This document shows positions 59,679-64,000 of a stretch of DNA of 64,000 nucleotides, piece by piece. The notes below the pieces were generated by a model. That model was not told the DNA's origin. It saw only the letters and a list, made by a program, of their open reading frames with translations, and ran no database searches. The stretch is from Brasilonema sennae CENA114 (lineage in GTDB: Bacteria > Cyanobacteriota > Cyanobacteriia > Cyanobacteriales > Nostocaceae): assembly GCF_006968745.1 (NCBI RefSeq), contig NZ_CP030118.1:2988654-3052653 (forward strand), read 5' to 3'. Within the stretch, counting starts at the first letter, position 1. The number at the start of each line of letters is the position of its first letter. The position numbers were made by a program, and so were the translations under genes.

Positions 59679-62600
59679 TCAAGCAAAAACCGGGATATTT
59701 GCTATCTCAAAACCAATACTCTTAAAATTTGCCAACATCAACTCATCACGTTTGTGCCAAACGTCAAATATTTTTTGCCTACCATCATAGAGTGTTTCAG
59801 AGTCAATTTGATAAACTGCATTATTTATCCGCTTCAGCTTTAACCCTAATAAACTCAACAGTTGCTTAAGTATTTTTATAGGTGAAATATACTCTTTTTG
59901 CTGCAATAAATTAATACCAATGGATCTTTTGATATGTTGACTACATTGAAAAGTTACATTTCTCAACAATAATAAATCTGCATCATTTTCACTAAAAACT
60001 CGTTTTGGTTCGAGATACTGTAGCACTCCTAATGCTCTCAAAGCTTCAACTTTAAGTTTATAAGTCTTCAAATCTGGCAGAAAAACTTTACCTTCACCCC
60101 AAGTTAATTGCTGATACCATTCTTGCTTGTCTCTCAGGCAGAGATACTCGCTTTCATGAGTTAGATAATAATGTATTAATAGTTGGTAATAATATCCTTT
60201 GTCGTCACGTAATTTCAGTAAGGGAGTGACTTCGACACCATACTTTTGTCTCAGAATATATTTCTGAATTTGATTACGTTCCTCTTCAGTCAACGAGTGT
60301 TTCAGCAATAGCTGCTCATATTCTACATAATCAATATCTTTAGCATCAGCTACAGTAGTTGCAGATCCTAATTGATTGCGTTGCTTAATTTCTTTGATTT
60401 TATCATCAATATCTTTTGATTTTCTACGGCTTTTAAACCAATCTTTTTGAACTTGGAATATTTCTAGGATTAATCTTTTACGGGTTATTATGTCGCTAGG
60501 TTCAGTTGCTAAAAAGGCTAGACGTAAATCTCGGATAATATTCTTTTGAACATCATTACCTCGTACATAAATTTGATGTCCATCAGCTATCAAACCGTCT
60601 TTCAGAGATTTACGGTAAAGCGTAATAGAAGCATTGACTCTAGCAGACAATTTTGCCCAAGTTCGTAGATGAATAGGATCATACACCAATGGTAAATCGA
60701 CATCAACTTTATGTAGTGGACTGAGCAAAGCTATGTTTTCTTTTTGATTTTCTTGATACCAATAAGATAATGAACGATAATTTGTACTACCACTACCAAT
60801 TAACCCAATTCCTCGCTTTGCACACCAGACAATACGCGGCACATCGTCGCGTACTCTTGCTAAAGCTTGTCGTGCTTCCGAGTCAGGAATAACCCCTTGA
60901 AAAATACCATAAACGCGGTCAAAATGTTGAACATCAATACTAATTCCAGTACCAAGGCTAGGAGTCACAAAAACAGCGTTATATTCAGTTACTTTTTGAT
61001 TTATACCTGCAACAAAATCAACCGCTTCATGACCTAGTGTATTTGTTGTGTGACTACTAACAACCAAAGTTTTGGGAAATTGCTTTTGCAATCTTTCTAA
61101 ACGCTCTTGAAGATAACGTTCAATCGTTTCACAACTGTAACGTCCAGAGCGACTATCCGTTGTCACATAACATTTCTGTCCTGTGATTAAATCCAATTCC
61201 AACTGATGAATTAAGGGAGTTGGGTTAGGAGAATCATAGAAAGTCACATCCCAACCTTGCTGGGGTTTCCACTGATTTTCAACAATCCAAGGAATGATTT
61301 TCATTCCTGCCAATCCTTGTAAATATTCTAAGGAAACATCTGATAAATCTGCATCTTGGGCAATCACTAATCCTCCACTTATCAACACGGTAGAAATAAG
61401 CTGCTGGAAGACTTTTAAAATTTTGACGCGTTTATCTTTACAAGTGTTGCTGTTAAGTAAATGCCATAAAGACTGTTCTACTTCGTCCAAAATTATGATT
61501 GCCCCTCGCCAATCCTCTGGATTTAGCTTCCAAATAGAATCAATACATAATCCAAGAGAATCAGGAGATGAAGAGAGTGTGGGAGTGTGGGAAAATATCC
61601 TTCCCTCCTTCCTTTTCTCTCTCCTTCCCATTCCCCACTGAATGCCGATTTTTTCGCACAAAAAACGTCCCAGTTGGATTCTGTGAGTAATGAGTAATAC
61701 GGGTTTGTTTGTGCTTTTGGCTTGGTTCACAACAGTTTGCAGTGTTGTGGTTTTCCCTGTTCCTTTTGCAGAGTTCACTCCAACTAATCCAGAGGAGGGG
61801 AACGGTATTTCTCCTAAATACCGACGGTTGACGGTGAGTGCAGCCGGAATGGTTAACTCGGTGTGAGGCTTGGTTTGAGCAAGGTAAACTTCTAAATCAA
61901 CACTTTGGCGGTAGACTGTCTCAAAAGCAGTTGCACCTTTGGCGACGAGAAAGTCATCAATCCCTTTTTCTATTCCTGGAAGTTTGATGACTCGGACGGA
62001 ACAATTTTTTTCTTGGAATAGAAACCCTAGCTGGGAGATAGCATTAGTGACTGCTGCAATTTTCTTAGGTTCAGTTTCAAAATCAAAGCAAATGTAAAAG
62101 ATACGCCCAGTCTTCGCAAACGCTGCTAAATCTGGGATAAGCTGGCGACTGATAACTTTGCCAAAGCCATCCTTGATCACGCGGTAACCACTGGTAATTC
62201 CAGGGATAGCAATAGCTGCATATCCTTGTGTCAACAGTGCTGCAGCTTTCTTAACACCCTCACAAATAATAATGGGGATGTTCCGTTCCATCACCCATTG
62301 CCAAAAGCTTTCAGCTTCACCATTGCCAGCAATGTTGATACTGTTGGGCATGGGTACATTGTAACGTTGAGCCACTTGCTGCCAGATATCTAGTGATACT
62401 CGCAGACAAAATACTCGCGTTGGTGTAGTAGGGGGATGTTCGTACTTTATCAACTTGCCATTTTCATTTAATCGAGGTTGGTTGGGCTTAAAACACCCCC
62501 ACTCCATCGCTTGCCAATGATTTAGGGAGTCAAGTCCAGAACACCACCAACCACCTTCAGTGATGTGGGCATAACGCTGTAACCACCCATTTTTGACCAT

Positions 62601-62789
62601 CCCAGTATTTGTGCGGGGAAGATGTTCAGAAATTAGCAGGTAATCATAAGTGTTTCTGCCTTTCAAAGACAGAAAATTGAGTTTTGCAAGGTTTAAATCT
62701 ATACCGCTACCTTGGACTAATTCCTCAAGGTGTTGGGACTCTAGATAGTACAAATGCATTAGGTACGGCGTTAGGAAAAAACAGTGCAT
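59679..62789 (-). CDS. CyRepA1-like plasmid-type replication protein (DUF3854 plus helicase)
   Basis: 1036 aa. The N-terminal part carries a DUF3854/Toprim-like domain (IPIIICEGVKKAAALLTQGYAAIAIPG, then GRIFYICFDFETEPK). A helicase-like ATPase follows: Walker A NSAKGTGKTTTLQTVV (about 345) and motif II ILDEVEQSLW (about 440), later SLGTGISIDVQHFDRVYGIFQG and RQALARVRDDVPRIVW. The C-terminal 350 residues are helical with charge. This is the layout of cyanobacterial plasmid replication initiators called CyRepA1. AAGG lies 4 bases before ATG 62789. A low-complexity insert (about residues 391-418) shifts the spacing between motifs. No par genes or iterons are visible, so it may be a chromosomal relic of an integrated plasmid. 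Confidence 0.78.
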   Translation of the reverse strand: MHCFFLTPYLMHLYYLESQHLEELVQGSGIDLNLAKLNFLSLKGRNTYDYLLISEHLPRTNTGMVKNGWLQRYAHITEGGWWCSGLDSLNHWQAMEWGCFKPNQPRLNENGKLIKYEHPPTTPTRVFCLRVSLDIWQQVAQRYNVPMPNSINIAGNGEAESFWQWVMERNIPIIICEGVKKAAALLTQGYAAIAIPGITSGYRVIKDGFGKVISRQLIPDLAAFAKTGRIFYICFDFETEPKKIAAVTNAISQLGFLFQEKNCSVRVIKLPGIEKGIDDFLVAKGATAFETVYRQSVDLEVYLAQTKPHTELTIPAALTVNRRYLGEIPFPSSGLVGVNSAKGTGKTTTLQTVVNQAKSTNKPVLLITHRIQLGRFLCEKIGIQWGMGRREKRKEGRIFSHTPTLSSSPDSLGLCIDSIWKLNPEDWRGAIIILDEVEQSLWHLLNSNTCKDKRVKILKVFQQLISTVLISGGLVIAQDADLSDVSLEYLQGLAGMKIIPWIVENQWKPQQGWDVTFYDSPNPTPLIHQLELDLITGQKCYVTTDSRSGRYSCETIERYLQERLERLQKQFPKTLVVSSHTTNTLGHEAVDFVAGINQKVTEYNAVFVTPSLGTGISIDVQHFDRVYGIFQGVIPDSEARQALARVRDDVPRIVWCAKRGIGLIGSGSTNYRSLSYWYQENQKENIALLSPLHKVDVDLPLVYDPIHLRTWAKLSARVNASITLYRKSLKDGLIADGHQIYVRGNDVQKNIIRDLRLAFLATEPSDIITRKRLILEIFQVQKDWFKSRRKSKDIDDKIKEIKQRNQLGSATTVADAKDIDYVEYEQLLLKHSLTEEERNQIQKYILRQKYGVEVTPLLKLRDDKGYYYQLLIHYYLTHESEYLCLRDKQEWYQQLTWGEGKVFLPDLKTYKLKVEALRALGVLQYLEPKRVFSENDADLLLLRNVTFQCSQHIKRSIGINLLQQKEYISPIKILKQLLSLLGLKLKRINNAVYQIDSETLYDGRQKIFDVWHKRDELMLANFKSIGFEIANIPVFA

Positions 62790-62906
62790 AACACCTTATC
62801 ATGCATATGCAATTTTGAGATGAGGGAGTATGAAAGTACTGTGAGGCTTATTACACTATTCCAAACAATACACTGAAAATGATGGTTTAATCTAAATTGA
62901 TCACTG

Positions 62907-64000
62907 CTATCTTGAACTGCCAGAAGTCATACGTTTATAGACAAGAGCAGACATCTTGGGGAAAATCTGTCCATCATCAGCGTATGCCGAATCTGGAGCA
63001 AAAACTGCCAAAATATAAGCAGTTTTGTTATCTTCTGTAACAACCATTGCGGCTTCTGATCGAGAAGCAGAAGTCGCCCCTGCTTTAGAATAGAATCGAA
63101 CACGAGTGTCGGGTAAAGATTCACCAAAAAAACTGCGTACCGGGTTGAAATCATAAGAATCTGGTGGTTGCCAAATTTTAGGATTTAAATCTCTTTTGAG
63201 CCATCCACACATTTTTCTGCTGGCTTGCAAAGAGACAGCGTGTTCAGCGTAACACATTTCATACAATAGTCTGGCTGCGTGTTTTGTCGTTATCTTATTC
63301 CAATTTCCAACTGGGTTATTAAGTAGCTGCGATTCACTTCCCTCAGGCTCTTGAAGATTAAGATAGTCAACGGGAAATGTTTTTTGAATAATATTAAGAT
63401 TTTTGTAACCTGCTTCTTGAAAAAATCGATTAAGTTGTTGGCGTTTGTTTTTCCAAAGTTGAAATTTTTCGCTCTTTAGTTCTGATTCCGAACGTGTTCC
63501 TGTGACTTGATCTATAATAAAGCTAGCAGCCTCATTATCAGACTCCTGAATCATTTTAGCCAAATAAGGAGCAAAATCTCTTTCATTTTGCCAAATACCG
63601 CTATCTATTTGGGCATATAAAACCACCATCCAAAACATCTTAACTACGCTCGCAGGATATCTTGGTATATCTTGTTGGTATCCGGCTGTTTCACCAGTTT
63701 TTGCATTTATTAAGGTAACAGATAAAGCCTCTTTAGGCAGATTTTCGTCAGCAGCAAGCTCCACAAGATTGTTAACAATCCCTTGCAACTCTTGAGAGTC
63801 TTTAAAATTTGGAGGTTTTTTGAGGTTGTAGACGACTTGTGAATTTTGTTTCCCAGCTTGACGAGAGGGAATAGACAGTGATTTGGCGATCGGCGTAGCG
63901 TCAAGCCTCCGGCTTATCGCCCAATCAGGAACTGGCACAGCTGGAGTTACTGATTTCGAATTTTGTTTGCTGGATGATTTGACAGCAACTTGGATAACAG
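62907..64000 (-). CDS. Class A beta-lactamase-like serine hydrolase, 5' end outside window
   Basis: The frame stays open to the window edge, so the N-terminus (with any signal peptide) is missing; a GTG at 63938 is only an internal codon. The fold motifs of class A enzymes are present: SxxK as SVVK in RYPASVVKMFW, SDN as SDNEAASF, and KTG as KAG in YSKAGATSAS. The Glu of the omega loop cannot be placed with confidence. Such cyanobacterial proteins are annotated as serine hydrolases and may act on peptidoglycan or beta-lactams. A Ser/Lys/Pro-rich region (before residue about 40 of the visible part) contains a 12-codon in-frame insert from a palindromic repeat at 63886-63920. Confidence 0.8.
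   Translation of the reverse strand, partial: VIQVAVKSSSKQNSKSVTPAVPVPDWAISRRLDATPIAKSLSIPSRQAGKQNSQVVYNLKKPPNFKDSQELQGIVNNLVELAADENLPKEALSVTLINAKTGETAGYQQDIPRYPASVVKMFWMVVLYAQIDSGIWQNERDFAPYLAKMIQESDNEAASFIIDQVTGTRSESELKSEKFQLWKNKRQQLNRFFQEAGYKNLNIIQKTFPVDYLNLQEPEGSESQLLNNPVGNWNKITTKHAARLLYEMCYAEHAVSLQASRKMCGWLKRDLNPKIWQPPDSYDFNPVRSFFGESLPDTRVRFYSKAGATSASRSEAAMVVTEDNKTAYILAVFAPDSAYADDGQIFPKMSALVYKRMTSGSSR
63886..63920 (-). repeat. 35-bp palindromic repeat inside a reading frame
   Basis: On the minus strand GCGATAAGCCGGAGGC to CGCCGATCGC; same length and ends as the element at 14616-14650. Here it adds the residues AISRRLDATPIA without a stop or frameshift, in a low-complexity spacer of the serine hydrolase. 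Confidence 0.75.

Noticed and set aside
63939..64000. Start of the serine hydrolase at the GTG at 63938
   Set aside because: The frame continues open to the window edge with low-complexity spacer residues, and a 35-bp repeat lies just inside; the real start must be upstream.

Overview
The window is chromosomal-looking DNA of a filamentous, phycoerythrin-containing cyanobacterium, most likely of the heterocyst-forming Nostocales. Evidence: C-phycoerythrin genes (cpeB, cpeA, cpeY, cpeZ), an NblA gene, a CpcS/CpeS-type bilin lyase, FHA/Ser-Thr kinases, pentapeptide and AAA_35 proteins, CHASE2 signalling, many GCGATCGC (HIP1) sites, heptamer repeats (CAGTTAC/ACTGTTC type) and several small palindromic repeat families. 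No tRNA, rRNA or CRISPR array was recognised. Both ends cut a gene: an NB-ARC ATPase at the left and a class A beta-lactamase-like serine hydrolase at the right.

Layout. 1-5.9 kb: partial NB-ARC ATPase, two small unknown genes, a MOSC protein and an iron-uptake pair (FTR1 permease plus a helix-hairpin-helix lipoprotein). 5.6-8.9 kb: a DUF4351 remnant, a kinase truncated by a deletion joined to an antitoxin remnant, an intact antitoxin/PIN toxin pair and an FHA-kinase. 8.9-15.1 kb: phycoerythrin operon cpeBAYZ, an IS630-type element about 200 bp upstream of cpeB, nblA, and a rod-linker pseudogene split by a 35-bp palindromic repeat. 15.2-17.6 kb: AAA_35 NTPase and pentapeptide-repeat protein. 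18.0-27.1 kb: two giant adjacent genes, a membrane-anchored PstS-like binding protein (1259 aa) and a cytosolic vWA/propeller-like protein (1672 aa), sharing the same unusual tandem-repeat C-terminal half and a conserved tail. 28.3-33.1 kb: bilin lyase plus metallopeptidase-like protein, a lone PotB-type permease, and a DUF1822/sigma-like pair. 33.4-42.2 kb: a three-gene operon built around an 1891-aa DEAD/DEAH helicase with zinc clusters and a DUF1998-like end, resembling the large helicases of anti-phage systems such as Druantia, next to remnants of a C5 DNA methyltransferase and of a XisI-like gene. 43-47.6 kb: Wzc-like polysaccharide co-polymerase and RNase Z. 47.8-57.5 kb: a CHAT fragment, then CHASE2 histidine kinase, response regulator, membrane protein, HlyD adaptor, peptidase-containing ABC exporter and three double-glycine precursor peptides, all on the minus strand. 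58.7-64 kb: an unknown helical protein, a CyRepA1-like replication protein and the serine hydrolase.

How genes work together. cpeB/A encode the phycoerythrin subunits, cpeY/Z and the CpcS-type protein attach or help attach their bilins, and NblA drives phycobilisome degradation. The precursor peptides, C39-ABC exporter and HlyD form a complete leader-processing export route, with a two-component sensor downstream. The two repeat-rich giants are the best candidate for an undescribed system: their predicted topologies put the shared repeats of both proteins in the cytosol, so an outside solute sensor and a cytosolic vWA protein could co-assemble through them. The intergenic DNA is heavily colonised by MITE-like elements, some nested and some inside genes.
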